NCBI GenBank assembly: GCA_038040395.1
Contig: JBBPIJ010000004.1
Span: 124,001-188,000 of the forward strand
Source of the DNA: VAXT01 sp038040395
GTDB taxonomy: Bacteria; Actinomycetota; Thermoleophilia; Gaiellales; Gaiellaceae
Length of the DNA stretch: 64,000 nt
Reading direction: 5' to 3'
The notes beneath the pieces are model-generated. The model searched no databases and was not told where the DNA came from. It saw nothing but the letters and a program-made list of their open reading frames with translations. Position 1 is the first letter of the stretch. Every line of letters starts with the position of its first letter. The translations under genes were made by a program, and so were the position numbers. Below, in pieces: positions 44,288 to 54,097 of the stretch.

Positions 44288-44780
44288 ACGAACTCGCTGG
44301 CGATGAGCAGCAAGCGCGCGATCGACGGGCTCCGACCCGGCCTCGGCCTGCGCCCGGGCGAGGAGCGTGTCGGGATCGTCGGTCTCCTTGAGGACGCCTT
44401 GTCCGAGCAGGGCAATGCTGGCGGCCCAGGCCGGACCGTCCTCGTCGGAGCCCTCGGCGCGGATCTGCGCGCAGAGCGAGATCAGCTCGCCCATGTCCGC
44501 AACGGCCTCCACCGATCCCGCCGAGGCCAGGCGCACGAGCCCCTGCGCGTACAGGTAGTCGCCGAGCAGGAGGATCGTGTCGTGGTCGCCGGGAGCGAAC
44601 AGCCGCGGGCGGCCGTAGTGGACGAGGTACCCCTCGTAGATCGTCTCCACCGCGAGCGCCAAGACCGGCTCGGCAAGGGTCGAGAACACGGGCTCGCGGT
44701 CGTGTGCGCCATGGGGCCGGAGCGCGTCCCGCCAGAGCGATCCCTCGCGCTCGGCGTCGAGCGCGATCTCCTGCCAGATG

Positions 44781-44803
<23 letters not shown>
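44285..44803 (-). CDS. All-helical protein of unknown function after hemL, possible CTG start
   Basis: About 172 residues, mostly helical. The stretch DTILLLGDYLYAQGLVRLA recalls the helix before the second aspartate motif of polyprenyl synthases, but no DDxxD is present, so it could be a distant non-catalytic relative. There is no ATG, GTG or TTG near the natural beginning. CTG 44803 lies 6 bases after GGAGG and overlaps the hemL end by 23 bases; GTG about 36 codons in would remove conserved-looking sequence. Start uncertain. Confidence 0.55.
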
Positions 44804-46094
<1,291 letters not shown>

Positions 46095-46098
46095 CGGA

Positions 46099-46112
46099 CG
46101 GAGGGCCCTCCG
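46099..46112. repeat. Perfect palindrome CGGAGGGCCCTCCG at the hemL ribosome site
   Basis: 14-base perfect palindrome just upstream of the hemL ATG; its GGAG is the only candidate ribosome-binding sequence, so folding could limit hemL translation. Function inferred. Confidence 0.5.
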
Positions 46113-46139
46113 GTCTCCCGAGCGGAGCGACGGGACAAT

Positions 46140-47132
46140 CTAATCCCCTGGAAAATGCGCAGCATTTTTCAGGGCTGAGGCTGCGAGCTCCTTGGCCCAG
46201 TAGCTGACGACAAAGTCCGCGCCCGCCCGTTTGATGGCCGTCAGGGACTCGGTAGCAGCCTGCCGCTCGTCGAGCCAGCCGCGCGCGGCGGCGGCCTTCA
46301 CCATCGCGTACTCGCCGGAGACGTTGTAGGCGGCGACAGGCAGGTCGAAGCGCTCGCGGACGGCGCGGATGACGTCGAGGTTCGGGAGCGCCGGCTTGAC
46401 GATCAGCGCGTCGGCGCCCTCGGCGACGTCGAGCTCGCACTCACGGAGCGCCTCGCGCACGTTCGCGGGATCCATCTGATACCCGCGGCGATCGCCGAAC
46501 GACGGCGCCGATTCAGCGGCCTCGCGGAAGGGCCCGTAGAAGGCGGACGCGTACTTCGCCGCGTACGAGACGATCGCCGTCTCCGCAAAACCCGCATCGT
46601 CGAGCGCGGCACGGAGCGCGGCGACCCGCCCGTCCATCATGTCGCTCGGCGCGACGACGTCCGCCCCGGCCTCGACGTGACTGACCGCGGTCCGGCCGAG
46701 CAGCTCCAGCGTGGGATCGTTCGCGACCTCGCCGTTCTCGATCACGCCGCAATGACCGTGCGAGGTGTACTCGCAGAGACAGACGTCGGTCATCAGCACG
46801 AGGTCCGGATAGCGCTCGCGCAGAGAGCGCAGCGCCCGCTGGACGATCCCGTCCGCGGCGTAGGCGCCTGAGCCCTCCTCGTCCTTCTCCTCCGGGATCC
46901 CGAAGAGGATCACGGCGGAGAGGCCGAGCCCGAGCAGCTCCTCGGCTTCCCGAGAGCACTCGTCAACCGAGAAGCGTCCGAGCGCGGGCAGCTCCTCGTT
47001 CGCCTGCGAACTCGGCCCGACGAACAGGGGATAGACGAAGTCGTCCAGGTCGAGCTTCGTCTCGCGCACGAGCGAGCGGAGCGCGCCGGTGCGGCGCAGC
47101 CTCCGGAGACGAGTGGCCGGGAACGTGCTCAC
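46140..47132 (-). CDS. hemB: Porphobilinogen synthase (5-aminolevulinate dehydratase)
   Basis: A 330-residue HemB that condenses two 5-aminolevulinates. It has the zinc-type cysteine cluster VCLCEYTSHGHCG, and the two active-site lysines in SYAAKYASAFYGPF and ALIVKPALPN. GTG 47132 overlaps the upstream transporter stop (GTGA). The last residues (LKNAAHFPGD) are encoded by a strong hairpin and do not look like the usual family end, as though the terminus had been replaced. Confidence 0.95.
   Translation of the reverse strand: MSTFPATRLRRLRRTGALRSLVRETKLDLDDFVYPLFVGPSSQANEELPALGRFSVDECSREAEELLGLGLSAVILFGIPEEKDEEGSGAYAADGIVQRALRSLRERYPDLVLMTDVCLCEYTSHGHCGVIENGEVANDPTLELLGRTAVSHVEAGADVVAPSDMMDGRVAALRAALDDAGFAETAIVSYAAKYASAFYGPFREAAESAPSFGDRRGYQMDPANVREALRECELDVAEGADALIVKPALPNLDVIRAVRERFDLPVAAYNVSGEYAMVKAAAARGWLDERQAATESLTAIKRAGADFVVSYWAKELAASALKNAAHFPGD
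46146..46174. repeat. Thirteen-base-arm hairpin in the hemB 3' end
   Basis: Arms CCCTGGAAAATGC / GCATTTTTCAGGG (one mismatch) around a 3-base loop, inside the last codons of hemB. It may act as a processing or termination hairpin between hemB and hemL, or be a REP-like insertion. Confidence 0.6.
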
Positions 47133-48343
47133 GGGGCCACCCTAGCCTTGGGCGGCTCTTCCGGCGGCACGGGCTGGATGGGGCGCGTGTCTTCGATGTC
47201 CACCTCGACAGGCACCACTCCGTCTTTCCAGTCCTCGAGCTCGACGCGCTCGCTGAAGAACTCGTACATCGCCCGCATCACCGCGAGCAGCGGCAGGGCC
47301 ACGAAGACCCCAGGAAGCCCGTAGAGCTCCCCGCCCGCGAGCAGGCCGAAGATGACGAGCAGCGGGTGCAGCCGCAGGGCACTCCCCATCACCTTCGGGA
47401 CGACGATGTGCCCCTCGATCTGGTGGATGCCGAGGAAGAGGAGGAAGACCCAGAGGCCGGAGAGCGGGTCGACGACGAGCGCGTACGCGATCGGAACGAT
47501 TCCGCCGAGCCAGGGGCCGAGGTAGGGAATGAGCTCGGTGACGCCCACCCAAGCGCCGAAGAGGACGGCGTATCGATCGGCGCCCGGGGCCCAGCCGAGC
47601 GTGCCCAGCAGCCAGAGCCCGACCCCCGCGCTCGAGCCGATGATCGCCGACAGGAGGAGCTGGCCGCGCACATAGCCCGCGACGGCGTGCTCCATCCGGA
47701 TCAGGAGACCGAACTGCCCGGGCCTCGGCGGGAAGCGGCGGTCGACCGCCTCCTTGAGGCGGCGCATGTCGAGGAGCATGTAGATCGAGACGACGAGGAT
47801 CAGGACGAGGCTGAAGACGAGCGTGAAGATCGAGAGCGCCGCGCCACGGGCGAAGTCGATCGCCTTCGAGGTGTACTTCTCGACGTCCTTGCCCTTGACG
47901 TTCGAGGCGAAGTCCTGGCCCTGCTTGCGGATGTCGACCCGCTCGAGGTGGTGCGTGTCGAGCCAGCCCTGGAAGCGGTCGACGTCGTGCTCGAACCCGG
48001 TCTGTGAGCTCTGTCCGCCCTCGTTCGTAAGGTAGGAGTCGATCCGAGTAGCCGCCGACTGCGACTGATTGCTGACGATCACGCCGATGGCGATGGCGAC
48101 AACGACCAGCGCAGCGGCAAAGCTGAGGTAGACGAACGCAATCGAGAAGCCGCGCGGAATCCGGAGTCGTTCCAGGGCGCGCACCAGCGGGTCGAGCAGC
48201 AGCGCGATGAGTCCAGCGACGACGAAGAGGAAGACCGCGTGAAAGACCTTGCCCGCGAGCAGGATCGTGATCAGCGCGAGCACGGGAAGGCCGACCAGCT
48301 GGATCCAGCGCGGGATCTGAATCGTCGACGTCCCGCCGGACAT
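47129..48343 (-). CDS. AI-2E/PerM family membrane transporter
   Basis: A 404-residue membrane protein of the AI-2 exporter/PerM family with about eight helices and the C-terminal signatures LIPYLGPWLGGIVPIAYAL and GIHQIEGHIVVPKVMG. Substrates vary in the family (autoinducer, Na+/H+), so none is assigned. The inner ATG 48343 is preferred because TACGAT sits 7 bases before it; ATG 48352 would overlap that box. It shares a GTGA overlap with hemB, making it the first gene of the heme operon. Confidence 0.85.
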   Translation of the reverse strand: MSGGTSTIQIPRWIQLVGLPVLALITILLAGKVFHAVFLFVVAGLIALLLDPLVRALERLRIPRGFSIAFVYLSFAAALVVVAIAIGVIVSNQSQSAATRIDSYLTNEGGQSSQTGFEHDVDRFQGWLDTHHLERVDIRKQGQDFASNVKGKDVEKYTSKAIDFARGAALSIFTLVFSLVLILVVSIYMLLDMRRLKEAVDRRFPPRPGQFGLLIRMEHAVAGYVRGQLLLSAIIGSSAGVGLWLLGTLGWAPGADRYAVLFGAWVGVTELIPYLGPWLGGIVPIAYALVVDPLSGLWVFLLFLGIHQIEGHIVVPKVMGSALRLHPLLVIFGLLAGGELYGLPGVFVALPLLAVMRAMYEFFSERVELEDWKDGVVPVEVDIEDTRPIQPVPPEEPPKARVAP

Positions 48344-48350
48344 GGAGGCC

Positions 48351-48356
48351 ATCGTA
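48351..48356 (-). promoter_or_regulatory. Probable -10 element (TACGAT) for the transporter/heme operon
   Basis: TACGAT on the minus strand, 7 bases before ATG 48343. Confidence 0.45.
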
Positions 48357-48528
48357 CCGCTCAGGTGGTGTCGCTCAGGCCACCCGCCTGGGACTGGTCC
48401 GCCTTCGAGGACGGCGCGCTCGCCCTCGACCCGTACGACCTCTGGGAGGAAACGGCGCCCTCTCCACGTCTTGCCCTCCTGCGCAGCCGCGCGGGCGGTG
48501 CAGTTCTGCAAGACACGGACGCATCGGT

Positions 48529-48534
48529 TACGGT
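48529..48534 (+). promoter_or_regulatory. Probable -10 element (TACGGT) for the M23-like gene
   Basis: TACGGT, 7 bases before ATG 48542. The 198-base region between the two divergent genes (48344-48541) shows no convincing gene. Confidence 0.45.
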
Positions 48535-48541
48535 GCCGAGC

Positions 48542-49321
48542 ATGCCCTCGCCCCGCGCTTACGGGCAGGCGCGCCGCATGTCCAAGGCACAAGCCGCCGC
48601 GAGACGAAGAGCCCGGCGAATTGCCGGTCTGATAGCTGTTTCGATTGCTGTCGTCGTCACGTTTCTGCTCACAGCCTTCGGCTCCGGCTCGCCTGCGACC
48701 ACTCAGGTCCGGCCGACGCCCGGCAGCGGACTGCTGCCGGCGGGCCAGCCGCGCCCGCAGGTTGTCGCGCTGCACAGCTCTCTTCGGCTGCAGCTGCCGA
48801 TCGACCAGACTCGTGTGACGGCGATCGGCTATCACGCAGTCGGCGGCGATGCGCTCGCCCTCGACCCGGTCGGCCGCCAGGCCAACGAGGGCCTCTTCTC
48901 GCGCGTCGCGCGAAAGCTCTTCGGCGGGGGCGCGGGCGGCCTGACCTACTACCTGCTCGGTGGCGACGAGGGGCCGAGCACGGCGGCGCTCGACGTGGGA
49001 GCCGCCCCGGGCACGGATGTCTACTCGCCCGTGGACGGGACGATCGTCGGGATCACGCCCCTCATGCTGCGGGGCAAGGTGTTCGGAGCCCGCATCGACG
49101 TCCAGCCGACGAACGAGCCGGCGCTCATCGTTCGGCTGACACATCTTCGACCCGACCCGGCCCTGACGGTCGGCTCGTCGGTCGCAGCTTCGATCTCGAA
49201 GATCGGCACGATCATCGACTTCTCGCAGGTCGAGCGCCAGGCGCTCGCGCGGTACACGCAGGACGCGGGGAACCACGTCTCGATCGAGCTTCACCGCCCG
49301 GCCACCCTCGCAATACCCTGA
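48542..49321 (+). CDS. Degenerate M23/LytM-domain envelope protein
   Basis: A 259-residue protein with a basic N-terminus, one membrane helix (about 28-46) and an outside domain. The second half resembles the M23/LytM fold (GTDVYSPVDGTIVGI, then NHVSIELH), but the metal ligands are changed: the first His of HxxxD is missing (TAALDVG) and the HxH motif reads HVS. It is thus probably a non-catalytic activator or structural protein rather than a peptidase. A CTGA overlap with the next gene suggests they are co-translated. Confidence 0.7.
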   Translation: MPSPRAYGQARRMSKAQAAARRRARRIAGLIAVSIAVVVTFLLTAFGSGSPATTQVRPTPGSGLLPAGQPRPQVVALHSSLRLQLPIDQTRVTAIGYHAVGGDALALDPVGRQANEGLFSRVARKLFGGGAGGLTYYLLGGDEGPSTAALDVGAAPGTDVYSPVDGTIVGITPLMLRGKVFGARIDVQPTNEPALIVRLTHLRPDPALTVGSSVAASISKIGTIIDFSQVERQALARYTQDAGNHVSIELHRPATLAIP

Positions 49322-50097
49322 GACTTCTCTTCGTCGCCGACGTGAACGGCCGTCCGGGTCTCCGCGCGGTCGAGGAGCGGCTGCCTGGGCTCCGTGAGGC
49401 GCTCGACCTCGACTTCGTCGTTGCCAACGGCGAGAACGTCGCCGACGGCGTCGGGATCACGCCGAAGCTCGCCGACAAGCTGCTCGCTGCCGGCGTCGAT
49501 GTGCTCACGCTCGGCAACCACACGTGGCGGCGGCGCGAGATCGTTCCCTACCTCTCGGGCACCGAGCGACTGATCCGGCCGGCGAATCTCTCCGTCCAGG
49601 CGCCTGGACGCGGCATGACGGTCGCCCCGGCCCGGGACGGCACGCGGGTCGCGGTGATCAACCTGCTCGGCGATCTCTTCATGCAGCCCGCCGTCGCCCC
49701 GTTCGAGGTGATCGACGAGCTCGTCGAGGAGGCGCGACGCGAGACGTCGGTTGTGCTCGTCGACTTCCACGGCGAGGCGACGAGCGAAAAGGTGGCGATG
49801 GCCCACTATCTCGACGGCCGCGTCACCGCGGTCTTCGGGACGCATACGCACGTCCAGACAAGCGACGCCCGGGTGCAGCCTGGCGGGACGGCGGCGATCA
49901 CGGACGCGGGCATGACAGGCCCGCACGACTCTGTGATCGGCGTCAAGGCCGAGCAGGCGATCCAGCGGATGCGGACCGGGATGCCGGTCCGGTTCGAGAC
50001 CGCCGAGGGCGGCGTCCGCCTCGAGGGCGCGCTCGTGGAATGCGACGGCTCAGGCCGCGCGACGAGCTGCGAGGCCGTTCGCGTCCCGGTGCCTTAG
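49318..50097 (+). CDS. YmdB/TIGR00282-type metallophosphoesterase, CTG start
   Basis: About 259 residues. The family begins with a strand LLF(V/I).D..G that carries a metal-binding Asp, continues VVANGENVADGVGITPK, LTLGNHTW and VFGTHTHVQT, and ends by DSVIGVKAEQAI; all are present. The first strand is encoded before GTG 49342, so translation must begin earlier. The only near-start codon is CTG 49318, overlapping the M23 stop as CTGA; no ATG, GTG or TTG is in frame for at least 100 bases before it. Relatives hydrolyse cyclic nucleotides (2',3'- or 3',5'-). The 3' end overlaps the convergent transferase by 48 bases. Confidence 0.85.
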   Translation: MRLLFVADVNGRPGLRAVEERLPGLREALDLDFVVANGENVADGVGITPKLADKLLAAGVDVLTLGNHTWRRREIVPYLSGTERLIRPANLSVQAPGRGMTVAPARDGTRVAVINLLGDLFMQPAVAPFEVIDELVEEARRETSVVLVDFHGEATSEKVAMAHYLDGRVTAVFGTHTHVQTSDARVQPGGTAAITDAGMTGPHDSVIGVKAEQAIQRMRTGMPVRFETAEGGVRLEGALVECDGSGRATSCEAVRVPVP

Positions 50098-51312
50098 AGG
50101 AAGCAGCAGCACCAGCAGGAGCCCGACCAGGGCGAGGTCGCGGACGAGGACGAGCCACGACTGGAGGGCTCCGAAGTGCAGGGCGAGCTGCCAGTAGCGG
50201 TACGGGAACCAGAGTTGCGTCAGCACCAGCGCGCCGCCGAGCAGCGCCGACGCGGTGAGGCCCCGCCGGCCTCGCACGAGCGGGATCACCGGGATCAGCC
50301 AGATCAGGAACTGCGGCGAGAGGACCTTGCCGAGAGCGATGAAGGCGACGAGCGCGGCTCCGCTGGCCAGCAGGAGCCGGTCACGGCTGGCGGGACCTCG
50401 CGCGAACAGGGCCCAGACAGCGACGAGCGCGGCGATCTGGAGGACGGACTGCACCGCCGCGAGCACGTCGGGTGCCGAGCCGGCCAGGTTCTGCGAGCCA
50501 TGGCTCGATTCCATCGTGATCGACACGCCGAACACGTGATGGGCGACGAGCAGGAGCCCCGCGCCGAGACTCTCGATCTGAAGCGGGCGGGAAGCCTGCC
50601 CCGAGAAGCTGTCCCAAAGACCGCCGGGCGCCAGCACGAGAAACGGTACGAAGGCGAGAGCCACCACCCCGGCCAGCGCTCCGGCGCAGATGACCGCCTC
50701 CCGTCTGCCTTCGTGCCGCCAGACGTAGGCGACCGCGATCGGGGCGAGCACGACCGGGTAGAGCTTCGCGGCGACCGCGGCACCCAGTGCCACGTGCCCG
50801 AGGCGCAGCCGCCCCGATACCAGCGCGGCAAGCGCCGCCGCAACGAGCGCCGTCGGCCAGAGATCGAACCGCGAGAGAACGACCGGCCCGAGCGCCAGCG
50901 GCGCCAACGACGCGAAACCGAGCGCGCCAATGAGCCGCTTCCTTCCAGCACCAAGCGCGACCAGCGCGATCGCAATGCAGACGATCATCGCCTCTCCGAA
51001 GAAGGCCATTAGCGCCTCGAAGCGCACGCGGAACGTCTCGGAGCCGGCATCGCCGAGCGCCGGCACGGCGAACACGGGTAACGCGCCCGGCGGATACTCG
51101 AGCGCGAAGTCGCGATAGGGCGCCTGGCCGTTGTCGATCGCCGCCCCGTAGCGCTCGTAGACAGGCGTGTCGATGATCGGGTGCGTCGTGAAGAAGCCGC
51201 GGTGCAGCACTCCCCACACCACGAGGAAGAGCACGACCGCCACGAGCGTCGCCGCGACGGCGAACGCGCGGTCCTCAGCCGACCGGGACGAGCTCTCGAG
51301 CTTCGCTGTCAC
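50050..51312 (-). CDS. Membrane glycosyltransferase, GT87/DUF2029-like
   Basis: A 420-residue membrane protein with about ten helices. Landmarks: an early acidic loop (YPPGALP after YGAAIDNGQAPYRDFALE), FDLWPTALVAAALA and PQFLIWLIPVIPL. These match mycobacterial mannosyltransferase-like GT87 proteins that use polyprenyl-phosphate sugars. The GTG at 51312 overlaps the upstream transferase by 38 bases, so a later start is possible. Acceptor unknown. Confidence 0.8.
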   Translation of the reverse strand: MTAKLESSSRSAEDRAFAVAATLVAVVLFLVVWGVLHRGFFTTHPIIDTPVYERYGAAIDNGQAPYRDFALEYPPGALPVFAVPALGDAGSETFRVRFEALMAFFGEAMIVCIAIALVALGAGRKRLIGALGFASLAPLALGPVVLSRFDLWPTALVAAALAALVSGRLRLGHVALGAAVAAKLYPVVLAPIAVAYVWRHEGRREAVICAGALAGVVALAFVPFLVLAPGGLWDSFSGQASRPLQIESLGAGLLLVAHHVFGVSITMESSHGSQNLAGSAPDVLAAVQSVLQIAALVAVWALFARGPASRDRLLLASGAALVAFIALGKVLSPQFLIWLIPVIPLVRGRRGLTASALLGGALVLTQLWFPYRYWQLALHFGALQSWLVLVRDLALVGLLLVLLLPLRHRDANGLAARRAA

Positions 51313-53050
51313 TGGGAGGAGGCGCCTGCCGCCGCCGGCGCGGGGCCAGGACGACGAAGGCGACGAAGGGGAAGAACCACGGGATGTAGAGGTAGAACCA
51401 ATGAGTCAGCGCAAGCTCGAATCCGATCAAAATCGCCGCGGTGAGCGCTGCCAGCTGGAGCGCCGTCTTGCGACGAGGCACGAAGTAGCAGGCGACAGCG
51501 CCGACCGCGAGCAGGCCAACCACCACCTGCTGGACGACGCCGAGATCCGGGATCCCCGCCGCGTGGTACTGGCCCCAGCCCCAGATCGAGAAGGGCGAGT
51601 CGCGGCCCACCTGCCAACCGAACGTCCGGTCCCAGAAGACGCGAACCGCGTGCACCGGGTTGGGCTCGAGCAGCACGATCGAGAATGCGGCGAGCGTCGC
51701 AGCTACAAAACCGCCTGCAAAGAGGGTCTTTCCGGAGAAGCGTCGCGCCTCCGGATAGCTCGCCCACAACGGGACGAGTAGGAGCGCCGCGAACTTCGTC
51801 CAGCCGGCGAGCGCGAGCATGGCGCCGCGCGCGAAGGGCGAGGTGACGAACCAGAAGCCGAAGATGAGCAGCACGGGCATGATCGCGTCGTTCGTGTTCG
51901 AGCTGGACACGTACTGCGTGAACGGATACGCGGCCCAGGCGAACGGGAGCGTGACGGCGAGCCGAGCGCCCCCGAACCGCCGGCCGACCAGCATCAACCC
52001 GAGCAGCGCGAGCAAGTCGAACGCGATCGACGTCGCGTGCGCGGCCGGCAGCTTGTCCCAGCGACCGCTCCATCCAAGCGCCAGGTAAGCCGGCACATAC
52101 GCCTCGTACGCAACCGGCCCGTACGTGTCGCCCCGCTCGTTCGCCGATTCGCAACGCCCGTTCGTCTGCACTCGCTCGCGGATCTCCCCGTCGGCGCTCT
52201 CCGGCCCGCAAGCCTTCAGATTCCCCTCGGCGGGCATGTGGCCGTACGGCGACTCTCCATGGGCGATCCGGTGCGCGCCGATGACGCCGGCGTAGCCGAC
52301 GTCGATCACGTTCGAGTTCTGCACGTTGAGCCCCGCGCGAAAGCCGGTGAGAAAGACCGTCACAGCCGCAAGCAGCCACAGAGGCCAGACAGCCCTCGAC
52401 GAGCCGGGCCCGCCTCGCCAGGCCCCCCACGCCATACGCGCCAGCAAGTAAAGAAGCGGTGGGTAGGCGAGCGGGACGCTCGTGAAGATCTCGCCCTGGT
52501 TGAAGAACCAGAGCGAGACCGAGAAGGACAGCAGGACGAGGAGGTCGAGGTTCCGCATGCTGAGCGGACGCCGGAGATCCGCGAGACCAAGCAGGAAGGC
52601 GATGCAGAACATGAGCCAGATCGCGACGCGGTTGATCTCCTTGCCGCCGAATGCGCCGCTATAGCCACGGGCCATCTTCCACGCGACCTGCGGGCCGGTC
52701 CACGCTTCGGTCACCGCGCGCGTGTCGTCGTCGACGCGGCCCAGTGCGATCTCCCCGGCAGAGCCCCACCAGACGCCAATCTTCCAGTCGCCGCGCTCCA
52801 CATCGAAGGTCGCCTCGGTCACGCGGTCTTTCCTGGGGTAGCGGTCGAGCCAGTCGGCGACCTTGTCGTTGCGGAGGAAGATCGCGGTCGCGCGGCCCTT
52901 CGTCAGCTGCGCGCGGTCGACGACCGGGGCGAAGGGCGCCTGAACGAGTCGCCCTTTCGAGTCGTAGACGGGCCTGGTCGCGGTCGTGGACGCGTGCGCC
53001 GCAGGCGCGAGCACGGCCATGGCGAGCAGGGCGAGAGCGACGCGCCTCAC
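51275..53050 (-). CDS. Membrane glycosyltransferase with N-terminal signal and PepSY-like segment
   Basis: A 591-residue protein. A signal-like helix (1-20) precedes an outside segment (about 45-145) that resembles a PepSY-type fold (RVTEATFDVERGDWKIGVWW, VGRVDDDTRAV-like). From residue 145 on there are about ten membrane helices with FAGLNVQNSNVIDVGYA-like and GDTYGPVAYEAYVPAYL loops of GT-C transferases. The pairing of these two parts is unusual. GTG start; it follows gtrA-like by 10 bases. Confidence 0.72.
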   Translation of the reverse strand: MRRVALALLAMAVLAPAAHASTTATRPVYDSKGRLVQAPFAPVVDRAQLTKGRATAIFLRNDKVADWLDRYPRKDRVTEATFDVERGDWKIGVWWGSAGEIALGRVDDDTRAVTEAWTGPQVAWKMARGYSGAFGGKEINRVAIWLMFCIAFLLGLADLRRPLSMRNLDLLVLLSFSVSLWFFNQGEIFTSVPLAYPPLLYLLARMAWGAWRGGPGSSRAVWPLWLLAAVTVFLTGFRAGLNVQNSNVIDVGYAGVIGAHRIAHGESPYGHMPAEGNLKACGPESADGEIRERVQTNGRCESANERGDTYGPVAYEAYVPAYLALGWSGRWDKLPAAHATSIAFDLLALLGLMLVGRRFGGARLAVTLPFAWAAYPFTQYVSSSNTNDAIMPVLLIFGFWFVTSPFARGAMLALAGWTKFAALLLVPLWASYPEARRFSGKTLFAGGFVAATLAAFSIVLLEPNPVHAVRVFWDRTFGWQVGRDSPFSIWGWGQYHAAGIPDLGVVQQVVVGLLAVGAVACYFVPRRKTALQLAALTAAILIGFELALTHWFYLYIPWFFPFVAFVVLAPRRRRQAPPPSDSEARELVPVG

Positions 53051-53060
53051 GCAGAGGGCC

Positions 53061-53501
53061 TCAGCGGCGCCTGAACGACCAGAGCTTGTTGCCCACGAAG
53101 TTGATGGGCGTGACGAGCACGACCGCGATCGCCTGCGCCACGACCTTTCCGGCGCCCGCAGCGACGAACGCGGTCAGGAGCAACTCGTTCGCGGCGAGCG
53201 CCAGCAGCGCCACGACGAAGAAGCGGAGCCCCTGGTATCCGACATGTCCGCGCTGGCCGCGGAACGTCCAGAGCCGGTTCCAGAGGTAGTTGTTTGTCAC
53301 GGCGACGAGGAACGAGCAGGCAGCCGCGAGGTTGAAGTGCATCCCGGCGTGGACGAGCGTCGTGTAGACCGCGAGGTTGACGCCGTACCCGACCGCGCCA
53401 ACGGTGCAGAACTTCGCCAGCTGGACCCAGTTGTGAGACCGGCGCAGCGCACTCGATGCGCGGGCCCTCGCTGCTGCCATCGTCGAGGCTTCGTTACTCA
53501 T
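53061..53501 (-). CDS. GtrA-like membrane protein
   Basis: A 146-residue, four-helix GtrA-family protein (FCTVGAVGYGVNLAVYTTL, NYLWNRLWTFRG, PINFVGNKLWSFRR). GtrA proteins are thought to flip undecaprenyl-phosphate sugars for wall-polysaccharide modification, which fits the two GT-C-like transferases behind it. ATG 53501 has TACGCT nine bases before. Confidence 0.9.
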   Translation of the reverse strand: MSNEASTMAAARARASSALRRSHNWVQLAKFCTVGAVGYGVNLAVYTTLVHAGMHFNLAAACSFLVAVTNNYLWNRLWTFRGQRGHVGYQGLRFFVVALLALAANELLLTAFVAAGAGKVVAQAIAVVLVTPINFVGNKLWSFRRR

Positions 53502-53524
53502 CGACGGCCGAGCGTACCAGCGGG

Positions 53525-53788
53525 CTAGCGAGGCGAACGCAGTGCTCGACCGCGGGCACGATAGAAGTCGAGCTGGTCGCTCCCGAGCAGCATCAGCGGC
53601 GAGTCGATCTCGATGTCGTCCTCCCCGACCCTGGCGGTCGCGAGCGGGAGGAAACGGCGCTCGCCGTCACCGCAACGCACATCCAGGCCGATCGGCTGGG
53701 ATGCCTCGTCGAGGATCACGTCGACGACGCGGCCGAGCTCGATGCCGCGCGTGACGACTCTTCGGTTGAGCAGAAAGACCCCTTCCAT
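53525..53788 (-). CDS. PRC-barrel domain protein
   Basis: An 87-residue protein that is almost entirely one PRC-barrel (LLNRRVVTRGIELGRVVDVILDE). These small barrels bind RNA or proteins, in ribosome maturation or photosynthetic complexes; here the partner is unknown. ATG 53788 is preferred because GGAG lies 6 bases upstream and it begins at the domain; ATG 53800 and GTG 53809 are alternatives. Confidence 0.75.
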   Translation of the reverse strand: MEGVFLLNRRVVTRGIELGRVVDVILDEASQPIGLDVRCGDGERRFLPLATARVGEDDIEIDSPLMLLGSDQLDFYRARGRALRSPR

Positions 53789-53830
53789 CCGCCGCTCCAT
53801 TCTGCCCACGGCGGCGGCGGCGGAAACGCC

Positions 53831-54097
53831 TCACGCGATCGAGAAGCCCTCCTCGTCCTCGGGCTCGACCCAGGTCACGTCGACCTCCTCCACGCGAGCG
53901 CCCGCCGGCCCGCGCCGGCACCAGTCGACCATCGACTCCACCTGTTCGCGGTCTCCCTCGAACGCCGCCTCGACCGTCCCGTCGCGGGCGTTGCGGATCC
54001 ACCCCGCCACGCCCAGCGAACGCGCCCGGTCACGAGCCTCCGCGCGAAAGAACACGCCCTGCACGGAGCCGCGCACGACCACCAGCGCCCGCTTCAC
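53831..54097 (-). CDS. acyP: Acylphosphatase
   Basis: An 88-residue acylphosphatase that hydrolyses carboxyl-phosphate bonds. It has the anion loop with catalytic Arg (VRGSVQGVFFRAEARDRA) and the Asn-bearing GWIRNARDGTVEA. Length is standard. GTG 54097 overlaps the pcm stop (GTGA). Confidence 0.95.
   Translation of the reverse strand: MKRALVVVRGSVQGVFFRAEARDRARSLGVAGWIRNARDGTVEAAFEGDREQVESMVDWCRRGPAGARVEEVDVTWVEPEDEEGFSIA

Noticed and set aside
48361..48541. Possible upstream coding extension of the M23-like gene
   Set aside because: The frame is open but has no family match, while TACGGT and the helix-bearing N-terminus favour ATG 48542.
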